Positions 1 to 8,227 of a DNA stretch of 64,000 bases are shown here, piece after piece. The notes below the pieces were generated by a model that saw only the letters and a program-made list of their open reading frames with translations, did no database searches and was not told the origin of the DNA. The translations under genes were made by a program, and so were the position numbers. Source of the DNA: Sphingobacterium puteale (GTDB lineage: Bacteria; Bacteroidota; Bacteroidia; Sphingobacteriales; Sphingobacteriaceae); NCBI RefSeq assembly GCF_003627955.1, contig NZ_RBWS01000022.1:62001-126000 (forward strand). The letters run 5' to 3'. How positions within the stretch are numbered: position 1 is the first letter of the stretch; each line of letters opens with the position of its first letter.

Positions 1-1
1 T

Positions 2-154
2 AGAGGCTTTCATGGCAGCACACGTACGGATGGCTATGACAAAATTGATGAAGAACGTACCGAGATCATAGGCAAATTTAAGCAAGAAGGGTATACAATT
101 CGTTATGTGAATACTTTCTCTTTTCGAAAAAGTAGAAAAGAAGAGGACCATTGA
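2..154 (+). CDS. C-terminal end of a truncated upstream gene
   Basis: An open frame enters from the left edge and stops at TGA 152-154, giving 50 residues that end in a very charged tail (FRKSRKEEDH). The start lies outside the window. No motif is recognisable. It is followed after only 10 bases by the next small ORF in the same direction, so it may be the upstream member of the same transcript. Function unknown. Confidence 0.5.
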   Translation, partial: RGFHGSTRTDGYDKIDEERTEIIGKFKQEGYTIRYVNTFSFRKSRKEEDH

Positions 155-164
155 AAAATAACAG

Positions 165-329
165 ATGAAAACATTCTTAAGATCAATATATTTTATTGTA
201 TTTCTAGGATTTACAATGCAGAATGAAGCACAGACTAAGGAGGAGGCAGTTGAGAATATTCGTGCTCGTATTGAAAAAGCATTGAAGCATTTGACAAGTA
301 TTCGTCCCAAAATTCAAGAAACCTTTTAA
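165..329 (+). CDS. small secreted protein, 54 aa, unknown
   Basis: ATG at 165 opens a 54-codon frame whose first ~23 residues form a signal peptide (hydrophobic FIVFLGFTM core, then NEAQ as a likely cleavage site). The mature part is a short charged, probably helical peptide (EEAVENIRARIEKAL). It lies 21 bases before the next lipoprotein gene, consistent with one operon. I do not recognise a family. The signal peptide and tight spacing are the main support that it is real. Confidence 0.45.
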   Translation: MKTFLRSIYFIVFLGFTMQNEAQTKEEAVENIRARIEKALKHLTSIRPKIQETF

Positions 330-350
330 CCATTTAAAAACATTATAGTT

Positions 351-1094
351 ATGAAAAATCCAATTAAGATCATAGCAATGTTGGGAATGGGTGTGTTCCT
401 CCTAAGTGGATGCTCCATTTTTCAAGGCGGTGGCATGACACATCGCAATGCTAATACGTCTTCCACTATGATAAGAGCATCAAGGTATAAAGACGGCAAT
501 ACAATATTCAATTCTTTCTATGATGCCTCTAAACGCAGTACAGTAATTGTCGCCAATGATCAAAATTATACTGTACTTGCGGAAAATACACCTGACGCTA
601 TTTTTAGCAAAGCCTTAGAGATTGTAGCCAATGCCGATGTAAATAATAAAGTTAATGCCAGTGCGACGATAGATATTGCTAAAACTGCTATGCAACTTAA
701 TAAAAAATCTACGACCAATATCTTTTCCGCTGATGCACTGTACCGCCTTAACGAAATGTACATCAATACCCTAAATATCGATAGTATTAGAGCAGACAAA
801 ACGGGCAAATCAATCGCGTTTCCTAGTCAGGTTCTAAATGCTGACATGTATCAAAAACTATTTACAACAATTTTATGCAAAGCCGCAGAGATATCTAAAA
901 CAGAAGCCGAAATAGCAAATAAACAAAACTTTGCAGATCTTAACGCATCTTTAGAAAAACTAACAAACCAAATAACTGCGAGCAAAAGCAAAATAGATAG
1001 CGCAAGTATACGCTTAGATAGAATGAGTCGTATGGCAGATAGTACTAATAAAGCAATAAACGACCGACTTAAAAAATTAGAGGATAATAGATAA
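351..1094 (+). CDS. lipoprotein of unknown function with C-terminal coiled coil
   Basis: A 247-aa protein. The N-terminus is a type II signal peptide with lipobox LLSGC, so the mature protein should be lipid-anchored at Cys21. The middle (about residues 60-180) is rich in Ala, Asn and Asp without a motif I can name. The last ~65 residues (LEKLTNQITASKSKI onward) are heptad-like and likely form a coiled coil. The start ATG at 351 follows an A-rich leader typical of Bacteroidota. It sits in a run of small secreted proteins reading the same way. Function unknown. Confidence 0.75.
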   Translation: MKNPIKIIAMLGMGVFLLSGCSIFQGGGMTHRNANTSSTMIRASRYKDGNTIFNSFYDASKRSTVIVANDQNYTVLAENTPDAIFSKALEIVANADVNNKVNASATIDIAKTAMQLNKKSTTNIFSADALYRLNEMYINTLNIDSIRADKTGKSIAFPSQVLNADMYQKLFTTILCKAAEISKTEAEIANKQNFADLNASLEKLTNQITASKSKIDSASIRLDRMSRMADSTNKAINDRLKKLEDNR

Positions 1095-1292
1095 TTCAAA
1101 TTGATTAAAGAAAGTAAAAAATGCGTAGTAATGTTTTGGTACTAAAGTAAATTTTCGGTCCACATAAACCTATTTCCTTGTGAAAATTTTGTTTTACAAA
1201 AAAATAAATTCTATTCTCCGCCTTATTTTTCAGTGTAACTTTTAATAATGATAGAAACCAGATCATTATTCATCAATTTAAAATCTAATAAA

Positions 1293-1523
1293 ATGAAACA
1301 TCTAAAATTAATTTTATGCATAATCACTTTTCTTTTTTCTTCCTGCAAAAAGGAACAATGTGTGACTTGCATTGCGGAATCAAGCGATGGAAAAATAATT
1401 GAAACACGTATGGCCTGCGATAAAAATGACAGCTACCTTAAAGGTTTTATCGATGGATTCAAAGACAGACATCGCGAAAATAAAGAAGACGAAATTAATG
1501 TTCAATGTACTTACAATAAATAA
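1293..1523 (+). CDS. small lipoprotein, 76 aa
   Basis: The longer reading frame begins at 1248, but ATG 1293 puts a proper type II signal peptide at the N-terminus (MKHLKLILCIITFLFSSC), so that start is preferred. After the lipid-attachment Cys come KKEQCVTC and further Cys residues, four in the mature part, which suggests disulfides. The C-terminal half is charged (DRHRENKEDE). The stop at 1521-1523 is one base from the next ATG, so the two genes are almost certainly co-transcribed. Unknown function. Confidence 0.6.
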   Translation: MKHLKLILCIITFLFSSCKKEQCVTCIAESSDGKIIETRMACDKNDSYLKGFIDGFKDRHRENKEDEINVQCTYNK

Positions 1524-1524
1524 G

Positions 1525-2172
1525 ATGAAAGAACTATTAATACTTTTCACTTTGTTTCTTGGATTAGGAACAGTGAATGCACAAGCTAAAAAAGCAGTTG
1601 CAAAGTCCGCAGTTACAAAAGAACAACCAACAGGAACTGTTAAAGAGGAATCTTCCACTCAGGCCAAAGGACCAACAAAAGAAGAGACAATAGCATATAT
1701 TAAAAATGAATTGAATACTGGATCTGCAATATACTATGTCGTTTACCCAGAGAGCGGAAGAAATGGAGTCTTGAATCCGAAAAGGATAGTCAAAATTTTT
1801 ATTAAAGGTATTTCTTTTGACAACTGTGAACTTATATTTAATATTGAAACAAAAATTTCAGAACGATATAGTGATATTAGGTGGCGGGAATATGAACAAG
1901 ACTTTCAAAAAGATGTAACTATAAAAATACCTTTAAATAAAATAGAATCTATTGAAAAAAGAACTATTACTGATGAAAAAGCTGGTGTGGATACGGATTT
2001 TATAGAATTTAAGGTAAGTAAGGGAGAAAATTTAATTTATCATTCGCGGGAGAACCTTACATTTTCAAAATACTCATTGGATATAAATGCTTTTAATGTA
2101 GACAAGCTAACGAAAGCCTTTAATCACCTCCGCAAACTCTGTGGAGCACCAGAACCTATTTCTTTTGATTAA
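1525..2172 (+). CDS. secreted protein of unknown function (paralogue of the next gene)
   Basis: The frame is open from 1399, but ATG 1525 gives a clean signal peptide (MKELLILFTLFLGLGTVNAQ), and it starts one base after the previous stop. The mature 195 aa begin with a Lys/Ala/Thr-rich linker, then a mixed alpha/beta region ending in an amphipathic helix (LTKAFNHLRKLCG). The next gene has a near-identical signal peptide and a similar final helix (ALKHLATLKGAK), so the two look like diverged paralogues. The final helix resembles the last helix of PH-like folds, but that is inference. Function unknown. Confidence 0.65.
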   Translation: MKELLILFTLFLGLGTVNAQAKKAVAKSAVTKEQPTGTVKEESSTQAKGPTKEETIAYIKNELNTGSAIYYVVYPESGRNGVLNPKRIVKIFIKGISFDNCELIFNIETKISERYSDIRWREYEQDFQKDVTIKIPLNKIESIEKRTITDEKAGVDTDFIEFKVSKGENLIYHSRENLTFSKYSLDINAFNVDKLTKAFNHLRKLCGAPEPISFD

Positions 2173-2265
2173 AAGATAATTAACTTGAATAGATAAAGTC
2201 AAAGATTGCCGGTTTCTGGCGCTTGATATTGTTGACTTCTGATATTAACTCAAATGGCACGCAAC

Positions 2266-2745
2266 ATGAAAAACCTATTGATACTTTTCGCATTATTCCT
2301 AGGGATAGGCGCGACGAAAGCACAGACCGCAGAGCAAACCATAGAATGGCTTCAGGCAAAGGTGCCCCCATTGCAAAGGGAAAGTGATTTTGGTGCAACC
2401 ATTAAATTTAAAGATGAATTCTGCGAAGCAGCCTCTTCTATAACCACCTCTTTTCCAATAAGGGTTGTTGAAGTTCATGTATTTAAGTATTCCAACATAA
2501 AAAGTATATCCTATCTCCAAAAGGAGCTTGCGGGTAAATTATATTATAAAATAATTATTACTGGTAATTTTCAAGCAAACAAAATTGGATTTAACAACGA
2601 GGTTACAGAAACAAAAAACGTTGAAACAACAGATTTCGTCTTCAATGCTAGTGTAGAAAAAGAAGAGATCTTACGGATTGTTAAGGCTTTAAAACATTTG
2701 GCCACGCTAAAGGGAGCTAAACTTATCAATGATAATTTATTCTAG
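2266..2745 (+). CDS. secreted protein of unknown function, 159 aa
   Basis: ATG 2254 (MARN) and ATG 2266 (MKNLLILF) are both possible. The second matches the start of the paralogue upstream and gives a standard signal peptide ending in ATKAQ. The mature protein is ~140 aa of alternating strands with a final amphipathic helix (EILRIVKALKHLATL). Its length and ends parallel the 1525-2172 product, suggesting tandem duplication and divergence. The next gene follows within about 40 bases. No known domain is recognised. Confidence 0.65.
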   Translation: MKNLLILFALFLGIGATKAQTAEQTIEWLQAKVPPLQRESDFGATIKFKDEFCEAASSITTSFPIRVVEVHVFKYSNIKSISYLQKELAGKLYYKIIITGNFQANKIGFNNEVTETKNVETTDFVFNASVEKEEILRIVKALKHLATLKGAKLINDNLF

Positions 2746-2782
2746 CAATAGAAGTGCAATCAGTTATTTTTTGCTCTTGCTT

Positions 2783-3382
2783 ATGCGATACATCACCCTA
2801 TTATACCTATTGTTATCCTTCCTGAGTCTATCCGCTCAGGAAAAGGTAATACTCTACAAAGGAAAGAAAGTCAGTACTAGCCCCATTGTTGAAAAGCGGG
2901 ACAGCACAGGGCTAGATCCTTTTGAAGTGGCCGAACGGGTAGAACTAATATTTTATACGAGCAATCGTATGTCTTGGAAGAATAGTGCAGGAAAAAATCT
3001 CGAAGAACTACTGTCCGATGGTCGGTTAAATGTCCCTACAGATAGTATTGCCGGACGGGTAGAGCTCGATCCCACTCAACGTACCGATTGGCAATATACC
3101 TTGTATCAAAGTCAGCTCTGTGAGGAGCTTATGATCGCGGGATGTTATGAACCCCGACATATGCTTGTCTTTTACGGCCATGACAACAAGCCGTTTGGCT
3201 TTATCGAAATTTGTATCAGTTGCGCCGGTGCCTCGGTCAGCGAAGGACTCCGGACTTTTGTTGTCTGCCCTGAACGAATGGTTGTTCTTGGGAGCATGGT
3301 GAATCAGATCAAAGAAAAGAACAGCATCAGCGCTATAGTTACTACAACAAAAAGCGAACAACAAAAACGAAAGTTCAGGTAA
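2783..3382 (+). CDS. secreted protein of unknown function, 199 aa
   Basis: The open frame starts at 2729 and overlaps the previous gene, but ATG 2783 opens directly into a signal peptide (MRYITLLYLLLSFLSLSAQ), so that start is chosen. The mature protein has strand-rich segments and a Cys-containing core (ELMIAGCYEPRHMLVFYG; later EICISCAGAS), then a Lys/Gln/Arg tail. I cannot place it in a family. It is the last of the small secreted-protein cluster before the LuxR-type regulator, 33 bases away. Confidence 0.6.
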   Translation: MRYITLLYLLLSFLSLSAQEKVILYKGKKVSTSPIVEKRDSTGLDPFEVAERVELIFYTSNRMSWKNSAGKNLEELLSDGRLNVPTDSIAGRVELDPTQRTDWQYTLYQSQLCEELMIAGCYEPRHMLVFYGHDNKPFGFIEICISCAGASVSEGLRTFVVCPERMVVLGSMVNQIKEKNSISAIVTTTKSEQQKRKFR

Positions 3383-3415
3383 ACAAACCTTTATTTCTAT
3401 CGAAAAATTAGGATC

Positions 3416-4186
3416 ATGGAAAATAAAGAAAACCAACTGGTGACTTCATGGGACAATTACCCCGAAATATTTTCTCCCGAAAAAGGAGTGGAACAGCAGC
3501 TCAGTTTAGTAGACCTATTAGCAGATTTTCTATTTACAGGCAATTATTATTACTATACCATTGATATTGTCGGACAGGCGATTTCAAACCAGCATCCGAA
3601 TATCCTCAAAACACATGGTCTAACTGATATGCCTGAAACATTAAATGAAATAGTCGAATTGGTTCATCCAGATGATATGGGTTTTGTGATTCGGGCAGAA
3701 GAAGCGGCACATCGACATATTCTTAGTGTCGGCATTCAGCATATTCAATCGTTGAAATGCTGCTATTGTTTTCGTATGCGTGTGGCTAATGGTACGTACC
3801 GATTATTTCATCACCAGTCTATTTCTATTGTAGTGGACAGTAAATTCCGTATGGTCAAAAGCCTCAATATTCATACGGACATAGAGCATATTACCAGCGT
3901 CAATAATCATATTGTAACTGTGATGGGCATCCGAGGAAATAATGAATTCCATCAGATAATCATAAACGACAGTAAAATGGTTACGTTTCCAGCTATGAAA
4001 CTCACTATAAGGGAGTGCGAAATTCTACAATACATTGCCAAAGGATTTTCGAGTGAAAAAATTGCCGAAGCTCTGGGTATCACAACCAATACCTGTAGAA
4101 CACATCGTAAAAATCTATTCCGAAAAATAGGCTGTCATAGCGTTGCAAGTTTAATTAAAAAGTCAACAGAATTAGGGCTGTTGTAA
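3416..4186 (+). CDS. LuxR-type HTH regulator with PAS-like N-terminal region
   Basis: A 256-aa cytoplasmic regulator. Residues ~195-250 form a LuxR/GerE winged-helix domain: LTIRECEILQYIAKGFSS, then EKIAEALGITTNTCRTHR and a final recognition/dimer helix. Residues ~50-170 resemble a PAS-type sensor (ETLNEIVELVHPDDMGFV is the familiar PAS-fold signature). There is no phosphoacceptor receiver domain, so it probably senses a ligand or acts constitutively rather than through a histidine kinase. It closes the run of secreted-protein genes and may control them or the downstream region. Its target is unknown. Confidence 0.85.
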   Translation: MENKENQLVTSWDNYPEIFSPEKGVEQQLSLVDLLADFLFTGNYYYYTIDIVGQAISNQHPNILKTHGLTDMPETLNEIVELVHPDDMGFVIRAEEAAHRHILSVGIQHIQSLKCCYCFRMRVANGTYRLFHHQSISIVVDSKFRMVKSLNIHTDIEHITSVNNHIVTVMGIRGNNEFHQIIINDSKMVTFPAMKLTIRECEILQYIAKGFSSEKIAEALGITTNTCRTHRKNLFRKIGCHSVASLIKKSTELGLL

Positions 4187-4526
4187 AAGTTGTTTACTTG
4201 ATCGAGAAAGCTCAATATTTTAAAAATACCCCATTTGTGGTATTTACCTTTATTTATCAAATATATAAGTTCGCTTTACTATTTAACTGAAAAATAAGCT
4301 ATGAAAATAATTGCAAAGATGATGTTCAGAGATATTCATCCCGTTTTTCGGATTTATATTCAATTATTTCGAATGAAATACCCGATGAATTTAATCTATT
4401 CAAAACCAGGAGATTTGAATAAGGTATTGTGGTTTGCTTAATCTGCTCGTTAGTAAAGACAAGTGATTTTTCTTCTTTGGGTTAATGGAAGTTTATTCCG
4501 ATCCCTTCAAAGAATTGCAAACCTCG
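4187..4526 (+). other. gene-poor stretch with one inverted repeat
   Basis: About 340 bases without a convincing gene. An inverted repeat AAATACC/GGTATTT with an 8-base loop lies at 4224-4245, 38 bases after the LuxR stop, and may be a weak terminator. A 46-codon ORF at 4301-4441 (ATG to TAA) has no signal peptide or motif and is not called. Confidence 0.4.
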
Positions 4527-4627
4527 ACTTTTCGGTATCTCTCCCATACCGCTTACGTACCGCTCGTTTCCCTCAGATAGCCACATCAGCAGCCATACTT
4601 TTGCTATACACATAAAAACAAAAGAAT
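4527..4627 (+). repeat. conserved leader of the beta-helix gene family, copy 1
   Basis: A ~100-base block found upstream of all four family members in the window. It begins ACTTTTCGG and contains a perfect hairpin CGGTAT-7 nt-ATACCG at 4533-4551. The block ends in CATACTTTTGCTATACAC then an A-rich stretch to the ATG. TACTTTTG (4596-4603) fits the Bacteroidota -7 consensus TAnnTTTG, so transcription probably starts near 4610. The second hairpin seen in copies 3 and 4 is reduced to GAT/ATC here. Confidence 0.85.
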
Positions 4628-6889
4628 ATGGCAAATCAATTTTTAGTTAAGGAAACGATGGCAGCTATGCGAGGCTTATCTGCTGCTGAAATTACAGCTT
4701 TACAAAACGGAACTTATGAAGGTGTACAACTATTGGGGTATTATGCAAAAGGGGATACCCCGGCACCGATTATTTATTATCTCACCCCAACGATTCTTGA
4801 CCCCGGTTTGGATAACGGTGGAAGCATTGTTGAATTGGGGGGAATCAAACTTATCCACCATTTTATGGACCATGTACATGTATCGTATTTTGGCGCGACA
4901 GGACAAGGGTTGGCGGACGCCACGGAAGGTATCCAAAAAGCAGTGAATTATTCAGCTACTAGAAAAATACCATTGCTGTTTGCTGAGAAGACGACGTATA
5001 TCACAAAGGCGGTTATCAATCTACCATCCAACACAACTTTATACTTTAATAAGTCCATTGTACAAAAAACCGTTCAAACCGATAAGGACGCAATATTTGC
5101 TTCAGTCAATTCGCCGAACATTACGATTAATGGATTAATAGCGGAGGGATCGTTAACTAGCAACGGTTCGATTGGTTATTCAGATATTTCTTCTTCTTTA
5201 CGGTTTGACAGCTGCACAGATATTACCATAGATGAATTCAATTTATCAAAGATGACATCAGGACTGAGAATTTATTATTGCACCGGATTAAAGGTAACGA
5301 ATGGAACAATACATAATAATATTTTAACAGGAGTGAGCGGCTTTGTTAATAATTTTGAGCTTGATAATATCCTTTTTAAAGACAATGGTTATTTGGTAAA
5401 TGGAGATACTCACGACGTTTATTTAATCAATAGTTCGAATGGTGTTTTCAGAAATATTACGTTTGACACTGCTATCGATCCCAATTCGTACAATTTGGAA
5501 GTCAAATATTCCCTTCAAGACAAAAAAGACGATCTGATAAAAGATAGTTTTGATAAAATGGAAGATATTCTAGTAGAAGGATGTCGGTGGATAAGTGGTA
5601 AAGGTATGGATTTGGTAGCTGAAGCCCCAGCAGCTTCAAATAGAAGACCTCTCAAGCGAATCACAGTGAAAGACTGCGATTTTGGAACTACAGGCTGGGC
5701 GAGATTCACTGGAGTAGAAAATTCTTATTCGATAAATAACAAAGGCAATATACTGCAATATAGCACATCGAGTACCTATGCAGGTCATACACCAAGTTTT
5801 ACCTCTATTAACGATACTTTTGAAATTGTTTACTGCAATAGTCTATCCGCGCATTATGCTACCGATGTGGATAATGTACAATTTATAAATACTGTCGTTA
5901 ATAATAAATCTGGAGCGGCATTTCGATATTATGAACCATCTGCAACACCACCTGCTTGCACAATAGTGAATCCCACTATTTTAAATAATTCCCCGAAAGC
6001 TTTTGACGCACAGTTTGTTGCTTCTATCGGCAACGGAAGGGTGGCTTGTGTAGGAGGAGGGCTGGCTGATAAATACAAGAGAAATATGCCCTTAAATTAT
6101 ATTAGCGGTAATAATATAACACCAGATAATAGCAAAGGTGATAATGAAGCGATATTTCTTCGAATTGTTGATTCGCCTACAGTGATCAATGCACCTGTAA
6201 GCAATATTAATAACACGAAGATGAGAATCGTGTTATTAACAGCTGGGATACCTAACTATAAAACCGTCGCATTTTCAGAATCTGCCTATAAACTATCTCA
6301 AAATACAATTACTGCTTTGTCTGCCAATACCTCAGGAAGTCTCATGGAATTGGAATTTTTATGTTATAATGGCGTTTGGTACCAAACAAATGATACATCA
6401 TGGTCCAATGCGTTATTTACGACCAATATCAAACGAAACATTGCGGTAGTCAGCGCAAATATCCCAACTTTTACAGACAACCTGGATGTAATTTTATTGG
6501 ACGCCACATTAGGAAATAGAATCATTAATTTGCCGACAACAAGTAAGGATGGACGTTCGCTTCTGATTAAAAAGATTGATAGTTCATCAAATACAGTAGT
6601 TATAAGTCCAGCCACAGGTCATACGATAGATGGGGCCACTGCTGTTACGTTGAGTGCTGAAGGGCAGTTATTAGAAGTTATATTTAAAGAGAACCGATGG
6701 CATACAATCGCGAAAATACCAGTTCTAGCAAACAGCTCGACCGCGGGATTGGTGAAGCAGGCAACAGTTTGTACGGATTCAGCAACTGTACCTAGTACCA
6801 CTTACACTCAAAGTGAAGTAGAAGGAATCTTGCTTGAACTTCGGGATCTGAAAACAAAGTTAAGGAATGCAGGGGTTTTGGCGACCTAG
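4628..6889 (+). CDS. tail-fibre-like right-handed beta-helix protein, family member 1
   Basis: A 753-aa protein without a signal peptide. Residues 1-88 are a conserved head (MANQFLVKETMAAMRGLS; YYAKGDTPAPIIYYL). HVSYFGATGQGLADATEGIQ then opens a pectate-lyase-3-like beta-helix of repeated short strands (about 95-520). The region at ~590-700 has the phage-fibre-type motif LLIKKIDSSSNTVVIS followed by HTIDGATAV. The last ~30 residues (YTQSEVEGILLELRDLK, then KLRNAGVLA) form a short coiled coil of a kind common at the ends of phage head or tail fibres. It is preceded by leader copy 1 and followed by a strong terminator. The likely role is receptor or glycan binding on a tail-like particle or the cell surface. 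The particle role is inference, since no other phage gene is nearby. Confidence 0.8.
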   Translation: MANQFLVKETMAAMRGLSAAEITALQNGTYEGVQLLGYYAKGDTPAPIIYYLTPTILDPGLDNGGSIVELGGIKLIHHFMDHVHVSYFGATGQGLADATEGIQKAVNYSATRKIPLLFAEKTTYITKAVINLPSNTTLYFNKSIVQKTVQTDKDAIFASVNSPNITINGLIAEGSLTSNGSIGYSDISSSLRFDSCTDITIDEFNLSKMTSGLRIYYCTGLKVTNGTIHNNILTGVSGFVNNFELDNILFKDNGYLVNGDTHDVYLINSSNGVFRNITFDTAIDPNSYNLEVKYSLQDKKDDLIKDSFDKMEDILVEGCRWISGKGMDLVAEAPAASNRRPLKRITVKDCDFGTTGWARFTGVENSYSINNKGNILQYSTSSTYAGHTPSFTSINDTFEIVYCNSLSAHYATDVDNVQFINTVVNNKSGAAFRYYEPSATPPACTIVNPTILNNSPKAFDAQFVASIGNGRVACVGGGLADKYKRNMPLNYISGNNITPDNSKGDNEAIFLRIVDSPTVINAPVSNINNTKMRIVLLTAGIPNYKTVAFSESAYKLSQNTITALSANTSGSLMELEFLCYNGVWYQTNDTSWSNALFTTNIKRNIAVVSANIPTFTDNLDVILLDATLGNRIINLPTTSKDGRSLLIKKIDSSSNTVVISPATGHTIDGATAVTLSAEGQLLEVIFKENRWHTIAKIPVLANSSTAGLVKQATVCTDSATVPSTTYTQSEVEGILLELRDLKTKLRNAGVLAT

Positions 6890-6912
6890 TTGCGACTGAT
6901 TAAGCCAAAATG

Positions 6913-6947
6913 AAAAAGCAGTATTCGACCAGAATACTGCTTTTTTT
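6913..6947 (+). terminator. intrinsic terminator after beta-helix gene 1
   Basis: AAAAGCAGTATTC and GAATACTGCTTTT pair around a short loop and are followed by a T-run, 23 bases after the stop codon. This is a textbook rho-independent terminator. Confidence 0.9.
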
Positions 6948-6983
6948 GTTCAATATTGTACCGCGTAAATGGTGAAAACACGG

Positions 6984-7084
6984 ACTTTTCGGTATCTCTC
7001 CCATACCGCTTAAATACACCTTAATTTCCTCGGATAGCCTCGGTAGCAGCCATACTTTTGCTATACACATAAAAACATAATAAT
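6984..7084 (+). repeat. conserved leader of the beta-helix gene family, copy 2
   Basis: Same block as at 4527. The hairpin CGGTAT-7 nt-ATACCG is at 6990-7008 and the -7 box TACTTTTG at 7053-7060. In place of the second hairpin it has the near-direct repeat CTCGGATAG/CTCGGTAG. It drives a broken gene. Confidence 0.85.
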
Positions 7085-7205
7085 ATGGCAAATCAATTTT
7101 TAATTAAGGAGACGATGAAGCTTTGCGGAATCTATCCGTAACTGATATAGACGGATTGAAAGGGAACAATCCTATATATGTAGGTGTCCAGTTATTGGGG
7201 TACTT
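7085..7205 (+). pseudogene. frameshifted, truncated beta-helix family member 2
   Basis: The ATG at 7085 starts MANQFLIKETM exactly like the intact relatives, then a 1-base deletion near 7118 shifts the frame and gives a stop after 18 codons. In the next frame the family head continues (ALRNLSVTDIDGLKGNN, then VGVQLLGY) to about 7205, where similarity ends abruptly before the GDTPAP motif. So the gene lost one base and everything after ~45 codons. The downstream sequence to 7460 does not resemble the family, which points to a deletion or a recombination junction. Confidence 0.85.
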
Positions 7206-7392
7206 ACAATTTCGCTTTTGTACTGATAGAACGAGTGCCGATAAGATCTCGTTTGCGAATCCAAAATTATCAATAGTTTGGGAAGGTTATTGTCTAAAAT
7301 TTGGCTAAACAAATTGGAAATGTGACAACCAGTCCGCTCGGCTATCTTTACGGATATTAAAAAGGTCTTATAACAGCCCTTATAATTGGTGT

Positions 7393-7429
7393 TTTAAGGG
7401 GCTTAGAATCAAATGCTAGACCCCTTAAA
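7393..7429. repeat. inverted repeat, possible weak terminator
   Basis: TTTAAGGGG at 7393-7401 pairs perfectly with CCCCTTAAA at 7421-7429, with a 19-base loop. It lies 40 bases beyond the end of the minus-strand membrane protein gene and could end its transcript, although no long T-run follows. The surrounding 7206-7468 stretch holds nothing else I can identify. Confidence 0.4.
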
Positions 7430-7468
7430 TAGATGCTATTGATTATCGAGTATCTGCTTTTGGGATGC

Positions 7469-7831
7469 TCATAATAAACGGTAAGGAACTTCAACTGCTG
7501 CTACAATAGACCCTCCCAATAGAACAGTAACAAAAGGGTTTACTCCCAATAACAGGCCAATAACGATGATCGCGCCGCAAATAATGTACGAAAATCGGAC
7601 TGTCCATGCCATAATGATCTTGGAGAGGGGGTTAAAGACAGAGTTAAAACTCTCAGAAAGAAGAATTGTTCTTATTTCATTTGATAATAAAGAAAGAGAA
7701 ATCATAATAGACAACTTCAAATCCGAAAGAAACTCTTTCCAATGATTTTTTGCTGATAGGATTATTGCCAGGATCAAACCGCCAATTACGGTAACTGCTA
7801 CGTTTGAGAAAAAGACTTCTGTTGTGCTCAT
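7469..7831 (-). CDS. small integral membrane protein, 120 aa
   Basis: The frame is open to 7915, but the Met at 7831 (MSTTEVFFSNVAVTVIGG) starts directly into a membrane helix and is the better start. Three hydrophobic segments are visible: VAVTVIGGLILAIIL near the N-terminus, then FSYIICGAIIVIGLLLGV and PFVTVLLGGSIVAAV at the C-terminus. A central soluble stretch of ~45 residues carries KNHWKEFLSDLKLS. No family is recognised. Expected location is the inner membrane. Confidence 0.5.
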   Translation of the reverse strand: MSTTEVFFSNVAVTVIGGLILAIILSAKNHWKEFLSDLKLSIMISLSLLSNEIRTILLSESFNSVFNPLSKIIMAWTVRFSYIICGAIIVIGLLLGVNPFVTVLLGGSIVAAVEVPYRLL

Positions 7832-7964
7832 ATTTAAGTGTTTATAGTTCTCTTTTAAGGTACTTAAATTTATTTTTTGATCCAATTTTAGGACGGGAGA
7901 AATTGCAATAAGCAAACTATTTGGATAGCTCAGAAATAGACCTGAAAGTAGAGTTGCCTTGAAT

Positions 7965-8126
7965 ATGCAAGCAAATTTTAATAAAGGACACTCCTGGCAA
8001 CTCGAAGAATTTCGGAAAGACGGACAATAACTTGCAGACCCTAATAATGTAGATCCTACAGAGATCAGATATGAAGTGAATGAGATGATAGTAAAGTTCG
8101 AAAAGCAAAATTTAGTGAAATTATAA
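7965..8126 (+). pseudogene. ORF fragment interrupted by an in-frame stop
   Basis: From ATG 7965 the frame reads 21 codons (MQANFNKGHSWQLEEFRKDG) to TAA at 8028-8030, then continues in the same frame with equally protein-like sequence (ADPNNVDPTEIRYEVNEMI) to TAA 8124-8126. The composition is normal on both sides of the first stop, so this looks like the tail of a gene broken by one substitution. Nothing upstream is in frame. The family is not recognised. The rest of 7832-8227 shows no other gene. Confidence 0.45.
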
Positions 8127-8227
8127 TAACTGTTTTCCTCCCAATATAAGTACTATCCGTTATTCTCAATGAATAGCGGATAGATTTTATAATGACAGTT
8201 TATAGTTTCAAAACTGTATTCCAAACT

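Noticed and set aside
4301..4441. 46-codon ORF between the LuxR gene and leader copy 1
   Set aside because: No signal peptide, motif or close neighbour in the same transcript. Protein-likeness is too weak to call.
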